DNA of 20,613 bases from a virus. Positions 6,488 to 14,039 of this stretch are shown one piece after another. Location: positions 1 through 20,613 of the IMG/VR virus record IMGVR_UViG_3300042340_000252; one strand, 5' to 3'. Below the pieces are notes generated by a model that searched no databases, was not told where the DNA came from, and worked only from the letters and a program-made list of their open reading frames with translations. The translations under genes were made by a program, and so were the position numbers. Numbering within the stretch: position 1 is the stretch's first letter; each line of letters begins with the position of its first letter.

Positions 6488-6516
6488 TTGACACGTTCAA
6501 TACGCTTTGTTACCAT
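6488..6516 (+). promoter_or_regulatory. Sigma70-like promoter of the main + strand operon
   Basis: Consensus TTGACA (6488-6493), a 17-bp spacer and TACCAT (6511-6516). Transcription would start near 6523, ~40 nt before ATG 6563. This is the best -35 box in the window and probably drives the long rightward replication operon. Confidence 0.75.
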
Positions 6517-6562
6517 AAGCCATCGACCAAAAACCCCAAACAGCGTACCAGAGGAATTATTT

Positions 6563-6958
6563 ATGTCAGACACATTTTTAGATGATTTTGCACAGTTTGA
6601 AGCAGACTTATTCGCTGGTAAATTCGATCACATGGTAGGAAAACTTACTACTAAAAAACCAAAGAAGCAGTCAAAAGAAGTAAAACAACTGCTTGCTAAA
6701 CCAGCAGAACCAGCTCACAAAGTCACTTTCCCGACTGCTGTTGCTTTTGTCAGCCAAGAGTTGGAAGTGACCTGTGTATGTGGTCATATTTCAGTATTTT
6801 TAACAAAAGAAAGGCAGGTAAAAATGTCTTACGAAAAAACAGGCCGGAGTTTCTTAATGGACGCTGATAAAGAAACTTCCCATCTACAACTGCCAGAAGA
6901 GAAAATGACTTCTCAACTGAAAGTTTACAGCTGCAATTGCTGCAGCAAAGGATCCTAA
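6563..6958 (+). CDS. Hypothetical protein with Cys pairs, 131 aa
   Basis: Not recognised. It has an acidic/aromatic N-terminus, a Lys-rich linker (KKPKKQSKEVKQ) and a C-terminal domain with CVCG and CNCC about 50 residues apart, which could form one zinc site. ATG 6563 follows GAGGAA by 6 nt; a longer reading from TTG 6488 is rejected because that codon is the promoter -35 box. It is the first gene of the rightward operon, one base before the next gene. Confidence 0.75.
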   Translation: MSDTFLDDFAQFEADLFAGKFDHMVGKLTTKKPKKQSKEVKQLLAKPAEPAHKVTFPTAVAFVSQELEVTCVCGHISVFLTKERQVKMSYEKTGRSFLMDADKETSHLQLPEEKMTSQLKVYSCNCCSKGS

Positions 6959-6959
6959 A

Positions 6960-7235
6960 ATGAAAGCAGCAAAGCTTTCGGTAACAGTTCCAGGGTATGT
7001 TATGCCAATGCTGGAATTAATCTTAACCCCAGAGTGGTGTCCTAATATGCCAAAAGGCAGCATGTCATCTTTGATAAGTAACCTTCTGCAGAAGTATTTA
7101 GAAGAATACTTCAACACAGATATTCTATCACTGATTGAATTTATGGAGAATAATCCAGAAATCAGTCTGGTAGAAATGACCAAGTATTTTGAAGATGCTC
7201 GTATTGAGCGTCTGGCACTGGAAGATGTGTTATGA
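6960..7235 (+). CDS. Putative ribbon-helix-helix-like small protein, 91 aa
   Basis: The N-terminal strand KLSVTVPGYVMPMLELIL followed by GSMSSLISNLLQKYLEEYF resembles phage proteins with a ribbon-helix-helix-like fold (beta strand, turn, amphipathic helix with a conserved Gly/Ser-x-Ser-S start). Such proteins often bind DNA as dimers. The C-terminal helix is acidic. It overlaps the helicase start by 4 nt (ATGA). A role as regulator of the nearby divergent control region is possible but is inferred only from fold resemblance and position. Confidence 0.7.
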   Translation: MKAAKLSVTVPGYVMPMLELILTPEWCPNMPKGSMSSLISNLLQKYLEEYFNTDILSLIEFMENNPEISLVEMTKYFEDARIERLALEDVL

Positions 7236-8626
7236 GTACAGAAAAAGAATTTAAACTGACTCCAAGCCAAGATGCAGCGATTAAAGACCTGTCAACCTGG
7301 TGGCAGATGAATAAAAACTCTGACGCACCTTCCTTTGTTAGAAATAACATTGTATTAAAAGGTGGCCCAGGTACAGGTAAAACATTCTTAGCTAAGTATT
7401 TTGCAGAACAACTGCCTGAGTGTGTTCCGTTATTTACTGCACCAACTAACGAGGCAGTAAGACAGCTGGAAATTTCTCTACAAGGAAAAAGTCCAACAAA
7501 AACCACTTACAGTGCCTTAGGTTTAAAACTAAGTATGCGCAGCTTTAAGCAAAAGATTTATCAAAGTAAACTTCCCAGTGATTTCGACAATTACAACTTG
7601 CTGGTTGTTGATGAATCATCTATGGCAGGTCTACGGGATAAAACTGAAAAAGGTGCTGCAGATGACCTGATGGATTATGTTCTAGGCTGCGGTATGCGAG
7701 TGATCTGGTTAGGTGATTGGGCGCAGCTTCCTCCAGTCAGTTCAACCACTGGTGAAAGTCCTGTGTTTGAGCAAAAATTTCCAGAAATTGAACTTTTGGA
7801 AGTTAAAAGGCATTCTGGTGACATATTGCAATTTGCCAGTATGATTAGGGAAGAATTGAAAAAACCTGTAAGAAACTTACCAAAAGAAATACCAGCTGGT
7901 GTTAGTATTAAAAACAGGGATTCTGCTGGTATGATGACTTTTACTGCAGATGAATTCCATGCGATCATAGAAGATCGGGCCAGAATCCTGACATGGACTA
8001 ATGGAGTTACAAAATACTCTAAAGTTCCTGGTGTTAATGAGTACAATACCAGAATACGCCATGCTTTATTTGGTGCAGAGCTAGCAGAAGAATCAGACAT
8101 CTGGCCATCAGATAGAATCCTGATGGCATCCCCTCTGATGAATACGGATGACCAAGAAAAACTAAGTCTGGAAAATTTAATGAGTGCTGAATGGAAAATG
8201 CTTGCTTCGGTAAATACCAGAGCAGAAGTTCTTTCCGTTGAACCCTGTACTATTCTTGGTGTTGAATGTCACAAAACACTGGTTGCCTTGGAAGGTGGTA
8301 CAGATTCTACTATTTACATTCCAACCAAAGCAGGACAATTAGTAAAAAGTGCTCAAGAAAAAATCCTGATGGATTTAGCAATTAAAGCTGGTGATGCTCA
8401 ACTTGCTGGTAAAGCTTGGACAGTTTATCACACTTACCGTCAGGCTTTTGCAGATGTTAAGCATACCTACTGCGTAACAACTCACCGCAGTCAGGGTAGT
8501 ACAATACCGCATGTTTTTGTTGATGTAGGAAATATTCTGCAGAACAGAGACAGATTGGTAGCTTTTAAGTCTTTGTATGTAGCCAGCACCAGGGCTGCTG
8601 AATCTTTAACTCTATGCCTGAGATAA
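7232..8626 (+). CDS. SF1 DNA helicase (Dda/RecD/Pif1-like)
   Basis: An ATP-driven helicase, probably 5'-3', for replication fork remodelling or recombination. Motifs in order: Walker A GPGTGKT (45-51), motif II VVDESS (126-130), motif III GDWAQLPPV (161-169), THRSQGST (417-424; the motif V/Va-type segment of UvrD/RecD-like proteins) and the C-terminal YVASTRA (449-455; motif VI with its arginine). The length of 464 aa equals T4 Dda-type enzymes. It overlaps the preceding gene by ATGA. No hexameric DnaB-type helicase is seen, so this is the only helicase in the window. Confidence 0.92.
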   Translation: MSTEKEFKLTPSQDAAIKDLSTWWQMNKNSDAPSFVRNNIVLKGGPGTGKTFLAKYFAEQLPECVPLFTAPTNEAVRQLEISLQGKSPTKTTYSALGLKLSMRSFKQKIYQSKLPSDFDNYNLLVVDESSMAGLRDKTEKGAADDLMDYVLGCGMRVIWLGDWAQLPPVSSTTGESPVFEQKFPEIELLEVKRHSGDILQFASMIREELKKPVRNLPKEIPAGVSIKNRDSAGMMTFTADEFHAIIEDRARILTWTNGVTKYSKVPGVNEYNTRIRHALFGAELAEESDIWPSDRILMASPLMNTDDQEKLSLENLMSAEWKMLASVNTRAEVLSVEPCTILGVECHKTLVALEGGTDSTIYIPTKAGQLVKSAQEKILMDLAIKAGDAQLAGKAWTVYHTYRQAFADVKHTYCVTTHRSQGSTIPHVFVDVGNILQNRDRLVAFKSLYVASTRAAESLTLCLR

Positions 8627-8630
8627 TCTT

Positions 8631-9119
8631 ATGGACATTAACCAAGCAATAAATACCCTGTATCAAGGTTATGTTTTAAAAGTTGTTTTTTGTGAATTAA
8701 TAATTACAGATGAAAAATCTTTAGCAGATAAAGTACGGTATTCGTACACTTCACCTGTGCCAGTACCTGCTGGAACAAAAGTAGTAGTAGAGTCTGGATT
8801 AAGTAATGCTGATAGAGCTGTATACCAAGTTGTTACTGTAGTTGAATGTGGTACTGAAGAATTGTTAGATTTATCTGCTAAGCACGTTTACCGTCCAATA
8901 GTAAGTCTTTTGGATACTGCAGAACATTTTGAACGCATCGAACAGATTGAAACTATCAAAAAAGGTTTCCAGCAAAAGATGCGTCAAAACTTAAGAAACC
9001 AGATAATGGAAGAATTAAAACAAGCACTGCCTGCTGATATTGATCTTACCTCCATAGTAGGCGAAGTTGCTAAGGAGCAGGAACCAATAGTAGAGTTACC
9101 TACTGAATTTATACTATGA
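8631..9119 (+). CDS. Hypothetical protein, 162 aa
   Basis: Not recognised. The N-terminal ~90 residues look like a small beta-rich fold (VPAGTKVVVESG, YQVVTVVE). Residues ~100-145 form an amphipathic helix (FQQKMRQNLRNQIMEELKQ) that could be a coiled coil or partner-binding arm. The start has only a weak ribosome site and is 4 nt after the helicase stop, so it probably relies on translational coupling. It overlaps the next gene by ATGA. Confidence 0.72.
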   Translation: MDINQAINTLYQGYVLKVVFCELIITDEKSLADKVRYSYTSPVPVPAGTKVVVESGLSNADRAVYQVVTVVECGTEELLDLSAKHVYRPIVSLLDTAEHFERIEQIETIKKGFQQKMRQNLRNQIMEELKQALPADIDLTSIVGEVAKEQEPIVELPTEFIL

Positions 9120-9436
9120 CTTTAGATTTCTTAGAAGCACCGGCAGGTGATTTTACTGACGATCAGGAAACACTTACACCAGAGCAATTTAGAGAACTTA
9201 CAGCACAGATTGAAGAACTAAGAACTAGACTTTCTTCTGGCGGTAACATAACTCTGGATGAAGCTAGGCAAATCGGTGTATGGTTCAGAGCTAGGCGACG
9301 AAAAGCGTTTTCTGTAATGAAAGAAAAGAACCCGCCAAAAGAACGAGCTACCAAAGCAGCAGGAACTAAAACTAAAAAAGTTCTTACTGCAGCAGAGCAA
9401 CAAGAAATACTTAACAAACTTTTAGGTGACTTATGA
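9116..9436 (+). CDS. Hypothetical basic protein, 106 aa
   Basis: An acidic N-terminus is followed by a helix (EQFRELTAQIEELRTRL), a conserved-looking TLDEARQIGVWFRARRRKAF segment and a Lys/Ala-rich tail. The E-A-R-x-I-x-x-W-F-R-x-R-R pattern recurs in small phage proteins of unknown function. It is coupled to both neighbours by 4-nt ATGA overlaps. Confidence 0.74.
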   Translation: MTLDFLEAPAGDFTDDQETLTPEQFRELTAQIEELRTRLSSGGNITLDEARQIGVWFRARRRKAFSVMKEKNPPKERATKAAGTKTKKVLTAAEQQEILNKLLGDL

Positions 9437-9681
9437 ATAACAGTCAAAGGCAAGCAGCGATTTCAAGTCAATTTGCAAAAGTAACTAGTAAAGCTACTGC
9501 TGCGGAAAAAATGACAGAAGCTTTTGCAGGAATGCCAAGTAATAAAGTAAAAGTAATTAATACTGAAATAGCATTGCTTGCTGCCTATGATAGAATAATT
9601 AACCAAACCAATCTACAGCGTAAAGTTGTGCTGGACAGATTGCAAAACTTAAGTATCCAGATAACTAAGGAGTCAAAATGA
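9433..9681 (+). CDS. Hypothetical helical protein, 82 aa
   Basis: Not recognised. It is an almost all-helical, Ala/Lys-rich protein without Cys or membrane segment. TAGGTGA precedes the ATG, which overlaps the previous stop (ATGA); the next gene again overlaps by ATGA. It belongs to the run of four small genes between helicase and nuclease. Confidence 0.7.
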   Translation: MNNSQRQAAISSQFAKVTSKATAAEKMTEAFAGMPSNKVKVINTEIALLAAYDRIINQTNLQRKVVLDRLQNLSIQITKESK

Positions 9682-9917
9682 AAGAATTTATAGACATGGG
9701 GGTGCTGCCAGTAATGATACAACTGGCAATAGCATTCGTAGTTTCTTATGTTTTTGTGCTGGTAGTAATGGGGCCAGTGATTAACAAAAGAGTAGCAAAG
9801 CAGTGGATTTATGCCAGCTTTTCTAACAAATTAGATATTATCATGTTCTGGCATGTATTGCTGATCAGTATGATAAGTGTAATTATTCACAATGTTTTAG
9901 TCTTTGCAGGAGTTTAG
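9678..9917 (+). CDS. Small membrane protein with two predicted spans, 79 aa
   Basis: Hydrophobic segments at residues ~8-32 and ~54-77 flank a basic loop (NKRVAKQW), giving a two-span inner-membrane protein, probably with both ends on the same side. The ribosome site AAGGAG is strong and the start overlaps the previous stop. The role is unknown: phage two-span proteins of this size include holins and superinfection-exclusion proteins, but a holin would be odd in the middle of a replication operon. Confidence 0.72.
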   Translation: MKEFIDMGVLPVMIQLAIAFVVSYVFVLVVMGPVINKRVAKQWIYASFSNKLDIIMFWHVLLISMISVIIHNVLVFAGV

Positions 9918-9918
9918 T

Positions 9919-10893
9919 ATGGCACTTAAAACACTATTTCCTTTGGTTATAGACAGCACAATGCTTATGGAAGCTGATGACTGTCCTATGGCTTTCTTCC
10001 GCAAGTATCTGCAGCACTTAAGTAGTGGTTACGAAAGTACAGACCTCATTGCAGGTAAAGCCTTCGCTCGCGGTCTGGAAGTTACAAGGAAAGCCTATTT
10101 CAATGACGATGCTGATCCTGAGTTTGCAATTGCAGCTGGTGTTGAAGCTCTGATAGAATCTTATGGCGACCATGAACCTTTTTCTGCTAAAAAAACAGCA
10201 GAAAAAATGTGCAGTGCTTTAGAACTGTACTTTATGCATTATCCACTGGGTATTGATGATGTAGTGCCAGCAAAACTCTCAAACGGTGAATATGCTATTG
10301 AATACAGTTTTGCACAGGAACTACCGTTTGAGCATCCAGATATTCCAGGACTGCCAATCATAATTACTGGCCGTGCTGATATGTTAGCAGAGTATGCTGG
10401 TAGGTTATGGGTAGTGGATGAAAAAACTACTGGTTCTGCTTTTACAAAAGACTGGCCTAAACAATGGGATACTCGTGGACAGTTCAGTACCTATCCTTGG
10501 GGGCTGAAAAAAGATGGTATTCCAGTAGCAGGTGCTATCATTCGTGGTGTGAGTATGGCTGCAAAAGATATTAAGTTCCAGCAATGCGAGTCAATCCGTG
10601 GTGACTGGCAACTTGATATTTGGGAGTTCCAGATGCTTAAAAAAGTAGAAGCCCTTTTGCAGAAGTATACAGAATGGAAAGCTTCTGGTAAACATCCAAG
10701 TTACTATTTCTTTGGTAACTGGGCATCAAGCTGTATGAAATACTTTAGGCCATGTCAGTTCCAAGACCTATGCAGAAGTAGAACATCTGAACAATTCTTG
10801 GAAAGCCAGTACGACCAGTATATCTGGTTGCCACATAAACAAGAACGTATGGAACTTAACACATACCTGGACTCAATAGGATATTCAAAATGA
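9919..10893 (+). CDS. PD-(D/E)XK nuclease with Fe-S-type cysteines (Cas4/RecB-like)
   Basis: A probable DNA exonuclease for recombination or end processing. The nuclease core shows GRAD (151-154), then DEKT (167-170) and Q188-x3-Y192, matching the motifs of RecB/Cas4-type nucleases. One Cys near the N-terminus (C22) and three near the C-terminus (C272-x6-C279-x5-C285) fit the 4Fe-4S staple of AddB/Cas4-like proteins. The length is 324 aa. ATG 9919 is chosen because AGGAG lies 6 nt upstream; an upstream TTG (9904) is unlikely. It overlaps the following Sak4-like ATPase by ATGA, so the two are probably partners. Confidence 0.88.
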   Translation: MALKTLFPLVIDSTMLMEADDCPMAFFRKYLQHLSSGYESTDLIAGKAFARGLEVTRKAYFNDDADPEFAIAAGVEALIESYGDHEPFSAKKTAEKMCSALELYFMHYPLGIDDVVPAKLSNGEYAIEYSFAQELPFEHPDIPGLPIIITGRADMLAEYAGRLWVVDEKTTGSAFTKDWPKQWDTRGQFSTYPWGLKKDGIPVAGAIIRGVSMAAKDIKFQQCESIRGDWQLDIWEFQMLKKVEALLQKYTEWKASGKHPSYYFFGNWASSCMKYFRPCQFQDLCRSRTSEQFLESQYDQYIWLPHKQERMELNTYLDSIGYSK

Positions 10894-11813
10894 CAGAACA
10901 AACAGAAATAAAACCTTTTTACGATGGTAAACCTGTTACTGAAATAGATTATAGTAATTATCCAGCTATTTTAGAGAACTTAGATAGAGCTAAAACTTTT
11001 AAAACTCTAATCTATGGCGAAGCTGGTACAGGTAAAACCTGCTCAATACGTACTCTACTAAATACTGGGCAAAAAGTACGCTTCTTAGCCGCAGAAAATA
11101 ACGCATTATCTGGTATAGCAGCAGCTCTTCGTCTGTGGCAAACTGAGCAAAAGAAAACCGGCAAACTTGAGCTTGACCCAGAACAATTTGCTGTAATGAT
11201 ACCAACTAGACCAAAGCGGGGCATTGCTGATATAATCAAAAACCAAACTAAATTCCTTGACCTGGCTCTTGACAAGCAAACTACAACTGCTGATCCTGAG
11301 CGTAGAAAGTACACTCGCTATTTAGAAGTTTTGAAATCTACCAGTGCTTTTGTTGATACTACCTCTGGTAAAAACTTCGGTAACGTAGAAGATTGGGGTG
11401 CTGATACTACTTTTGCAGTAGACTCACTTACAATCATCTGCGAAGCTATTGTACAAGGTACTGTAGGTGGTAAACTTGCTACTACTCAGCAGGAATGGGG
11501 TATCATGCAGAAAACTGTTATTGAATTTATGAGATTCCTAACAGAAGATTTACGTTGTAATGTTGTAATACTGGGCCATCCTACGAAAGAAACTGACCAA
11601 TTAAACGGTGGGCAAAAAATCTACCCTGCGAATTTAGGTCAAGCTCTGAATAATCTGTTGCCCAGCTACTTCACTGAAGTTCTTTACTCCTATCGCAGGG
11701 GCAAAGATTTCTTATGGTCAACTCAACATAATCAAGCTGTAACCAGACAAACAGTGTTACCACTGAGTAATGAGTTACAGCAAGATTTTGCTCAATTCTT
11801 TAAAGGAAATTGA
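10890..11813 (+). CDS. RecA-fold ATPase, Sak4-like single-strand annealing/recombination protein
   Basis: The Walker A motif GEAGTGKT is at residues 43-50. A Walker B-like FAVDSL is at 175-180. A sensor-type strand NVVILGHP lies further on, typical of the phage RecA/Sak4-like NTPase group (AAA_24-like). The length of 307 aa fits. It sits between a Cas4/RecB-like nuclease and an SSB-like protein, the usual neighbourhood of Sak4. It probably promotes strand annealing or exchange with that SSB. This assignment rests on motifs and context. Confidence 0.82.
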   Translation: MTEQTEIKPFYDGKPVTEIDYSNYPAILENLDRAKTFKTLIYGEAGTGKTCSIRTLLNTGQKVRFLAAENNALSGIAAALRLWQTEQKKTGKLELDPEQFAVMIPTRPKRGIADIIKNQTKFLDLALDKQTTTADPERRKYTRYLEVLKSTSAFVDTTSGKNFGNVEDWGADTTFAVDSLTIICEAIVQGTVGGKLATTQQEWGIMQKTVIEFMRFLTEDLRCNVVILGHPTKETDQLNGGQKIYPANLGQALNNLLPSYFTEVLYSYRRGKDFLWSTQHNQAVTRQTVLPLSNELQQDFAQFFKGN

Positions 11814-11847
11814 GAGTCTGGTAGACTTTAAATTAATTTACCCTAAA

Positions 11848-11872
11848 GCAGCACCGGGGTAGAGTGTGCTGC
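11848..11872 (+). promoter_or_regulatory. Hairpin in the leader of the SSB-like gene
   Basis: GCAGCAC (11848-11854) pairs with GTGCTGC (11866-11872) over an 11-base G-rich loop, with no T-run after it, so it is not a terminator. The same stem letters occur in the terminator on the other side of the gene (12440-12468). A smaller hairpin AGTCT/AGACT lies just upstream (11815-11827). It may be an mRNA stabiliser, a processing site or an autoregulatory binding site. Confidence 0.55.
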
Positions 11873-11896
11873 ATACTTAATCAAAGAGAAAATATC

Positions 11897-12415
11897 ATGG
11901 CTAAATCAGAAGAATTAGTAAACTCATTTTTAGATGCTGTTAACGATGACAGCGCAATGAATACTGAGTACCTTGTGTGCCCAGAACTCGAAAGCGCTCC
12001 AGCTACAGTTGAAAAAATTGAAGTCAACGTGGGTACTTACACTGACAAGAAAACTCAGCATGAACGTAAGTGGGCCAACCTGCAGTTAGTCTGGGATATC
12101 GACAGTGACGAAGCTCGTCAGGTAGTAAAACGTGACAAAGTATCTGTGCGTCAAACCATCATGCTGGCTTTCAACAAAGATGAAACAGCTCTGGACAATG
12201 ACAACAATCAAACACTAGGTCGTCTGTTGAAAATGTTTGAAATTGACAAAGCAGGCAAGACAAACGGGCAGCTGTTTGAATCTTTCGTAGGTCGTTTTGC
12301 TTATGTGAAAGTTGTTCAGCGTCATATCCAAAACAAAGAAAAAGAACTGCAATACGACAGTGAAGGTAATCCTCGTATGATGCCTGAAGTCGTGGCGGTT
12401 TCTACTTCGGCATAA
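11897..12415 (+). CDS. SSB-like protein (putative single-stranded DNA-binding), 172 aa
   Basis: No catalytic motif is seen. The middle shows alternating strands with aromatic and basic residues (KKTQHERKWANLQLVWDID, then RDKVSVRQTIMLAF), consistent with an OB-type beta barrel. A helix-containing part with LGRLLKMF follows, then a final strand FAYVKVVQRH. Family assignment is by resemblance and context after a Sak4-like ATPase. ATG 11897 is chosen over an in-frame GTG at 11864, which lies within the leader hairpin. It has its own leader and a strong terminator and uses more favoured codons than its neighbours, so high expression is likely, as expected for a DNA-coating protein. No acidic DDDIPF-like tail is present. 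Confidence 0.72.
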   Translation: MAKSEELVNSFLDAVNDDSAMNTEYLVCPELESAPATVEKIEVNVGTYTDKKTQHERKWANLQLVWDIDSDEARQVVKRDKVSVRQTIMLAFNKDETALDNDNNQTLGRLLKMFEIDKAGKTNGQLFESFVGRFAYVKVVQRHIQNKEKELQYDSEGNPRMMPEVVAVSTSA

Positions 12416-12439
12416 AACTTTAGCACTCTAAGCAACGAT

Positions 12440-12472
12440 AGCAGCACTCAGTCTTTATGGGTGCTGCTTTTT
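12440..12472 (+). terminator. Rho-independent terminator after the SSB-like gene
   Basis: An 11-bp stem (AGCAGCACTCA 12440-12450 with TGGGTGCTGCT 12458-12468, one G-T pair) has a 7-base loop and ends in a run of five T (12468-12472). It should end or lower read-through between the SSB-like gene and the methyltransferase. The next small gene starts only 11 nt after it. Confidence 0.85.
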
Positions 12473-12482
12473 AGGAGCTAAC

Positions 12483-12602
12483 ATGAAAGAATTTCTAATT
12501 TGGTTTAAAGACCTGATAGTTTTATTTACTTTAATGCTTCCCAGAGCTTTCTGCAAATGGGTAAATGCAAAAGTAGATAAACTATTCGATGACGTATTTT
12601 AA
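12483..12602 (+). CDS. Very small hydrophobic protein, 39 aa
   Basis: ATG 12483 follows AGGAG at the ideal distance and gives MKEFLIWFKDLIVLFTLMLP followed by a basic then acidic tail. The N-terminal ~25 residues are hydrophobic enough to lie in or on the membrane. The function is unknown. The good ribosome site and fit between terminator and next gene support that it is real. Confidence 0.6.
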   Translation: MKEFLIWFKDLIVLFTLMLPRAFCKWVNAKVDKLFDDVF

Positions 12603-12613
12603 CTGGAGCATAT

Positions 12614-14005
12614 ATGTCAGAAGTAATGTTTGTAAAGATTTCGGAAATTAAAGTACCACCTAACAGGTTTCGTCAATACTTTTCTGACAAAAATTTGGGT
12701 GATTTGCAGGATAGTATAAGCTCAGGTATGGGGCTTATCAATGCAATCACTCTGAAACATAACATGGAGATTTCTACTGGAGAATCCAGACTTAAAGCAA
12801 TTACTCTACTGCATGATATAGGGCAGCCAGTCTTTTACCACGGCGAACGTGTCCCAGAAGGCTGTATTCCTGCGCTGATAATATCTTCTTCACTAGAAGA
12901 GTTAGACTATCTGCAAGCAGAACTACAGGAAAATACTTGCAGAGAAAACTTCTCCTTTATTGAGGAAGCACAAGCTGTAGCCAAAATCGCTGCAATAAAA
13001 CAAGCAATGATTGACGCTACAAAAGTGAAAGAAAAACCTGTATTTGTTCTTGGGGTTCCACTGAAGAAAATAAGTAAGGAAGCTATCCAAGAAACTGCTA
13101 AACAAGTTTACGAAGGTAAATCTGGGGAATACTACGATCAGTCAGTAAAAGATTCTCTTAAGATTGTTACCTTCATGGAAAGCAATCCTGACAAAGCACA
13201 GCAAATTCTTAAAGCTAAGGATAAGAAAGAAGCAGTATCAATTATGCGTAGAGCTGAAGAATCTGACACCCGCAGCAGGTTAGCCTTAGCTCAAGGTAAA
13301 TCTTTCAACAGCAGTATTCACACAGTAATCAATGGTGACTGTCTGGAAGAATTAACAAAACTACCTGCAAAAAGCTTTGATGTGTGCTTGACAGACCCAA
13401 TCTATGGTATTAATGCTGGAAACTTTGGTAATGCTGCAGGTAAGATGGAAAATCTATCTCATAACTATGATGATAGTCCAGAGAACTTTAGAGCAATACT
13501 GAAACCAGCTCTACAGCTTGTAAGCAAAGTTCTTAAAGACAGAGCACATATTTATCTGGCCTGCGATATTCGTAATTACTTCACATTGTGTGAGTTTCTT
13601 ACTGCTTCTAATATGCCTGGTAATCCCTGGAAGATAACCAACGCACCATTCATCCAGTACAAATTAGCTGGTGGTCGTATTCCTAGACCTGGATTCACAC
13701 CACGCAGAAGTTATGAGCTCTGGCTTTATGCTTACAGAGGTGAAAAACAGGAATATAAATGTATAAATGACGTAATTGAATGCGTCAGTGATAAAACAGA
13801 AACCCATGGTGCAGGTAAACCAAAAGACCTACTCAAAACATTCTTAAGTAGAAGCTGTATGCCTGGGGATACTGTACTCGACTTCATGGCTGGTACTGGA
13901 AGCATTCTGCCTGCTGCACATGAACTTAAAATCAAAGCAACTGCTATTGAAATTTCACAAGAATACTATGGCAGATGTTTGGAAAGATTGAAAGAATTAA
14001 AATAG
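12614..14005 (+). CDS. ParB-like nuclease domain fused to DNA methyltransferase, 463 aa
   Basis: The N-terminal ~130 residues resemble a ParB/Srx fold: RFRQYFSDKN, then STGESRLKAI (54-63) in place of the usual GERR, then QENTCRENFSFIEEAQA (105-121). The C-terminal ~220 residues form an N4-cytosine/N6-adenine methyltransferase of the beta order: motif IV TDPIYG (260-265, a variant of DPPY) before motif I LDFMAGTGS (422-430), followed by AIEISQEYYGRCLERL. Such fusions are known in phages, where they may protect phage DNA. No restriction enzyme is nearby, so it looks like an orphan methylase. The start follows TGGAG. The second Pro of DPPY is Ile here, which may affect target-base preference. 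Confidence 0.88.
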   Translation: MSEVMFVKISEIKVPPNRFRQYFSDKNLGDLQDSISSGMGLINAITLKHNMEISTGESRLKAITLLHDIGQPVFYHGERVPEGCIPALIISSSLEELDYLQAELQENTCRENFSFIEEAQAVAKIAAIKQAMIDATKVKEKPVFVLGVPLKKISKEAIQETAKQVYEGKSGEYYDQSVKDSLKIVTFMESNPDKAQQILKAKDKKEAVSIMRRAEESDTRSRLALAQGKSFNSSIHTVINGDCLEELTKLPAKSFDVCLTDPIYGINAGNFGNAAGKMENLSHNYDDSPENFRAILKPALQLVSKVLKDRAHIYLACDIRNYFTLCEFLTASNMPGNPWKITNAPFIQYKLAGGRIPRPGFTPRRSYELWLYAYRGEKQEYKCINDVIECVSDKTETHGAGKPKDLLKTFLSRSCMPGDTVLDFMAGTGSILPAAHELKIKATAIEISQEYYGRCLERLKELK

Positions 14006-14039
14006 TAATTTTAACAGTTATATAACACTGGATCATTCA

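Noticed and set aside
6488-6562. TTG start giving a 156-aa version of the 6563 gene
   Set aside because: The TTG is part of the TTGACA -35 box; ATG 6563 follows GAGGAA.
11864-11896. GTG start extending the SSB-like protein by 11 residues
   Set aside because: It begins inside the leader hairpin; ATG 11897 has better context and the hairpin is likely RNA structure.
14017-14026. GTTATATAAC palindrome before the polymerase gene as a promoter
   Set aside because: No -35 box is found at a usable distance; TTGAAA at 13988 is too far upstream.
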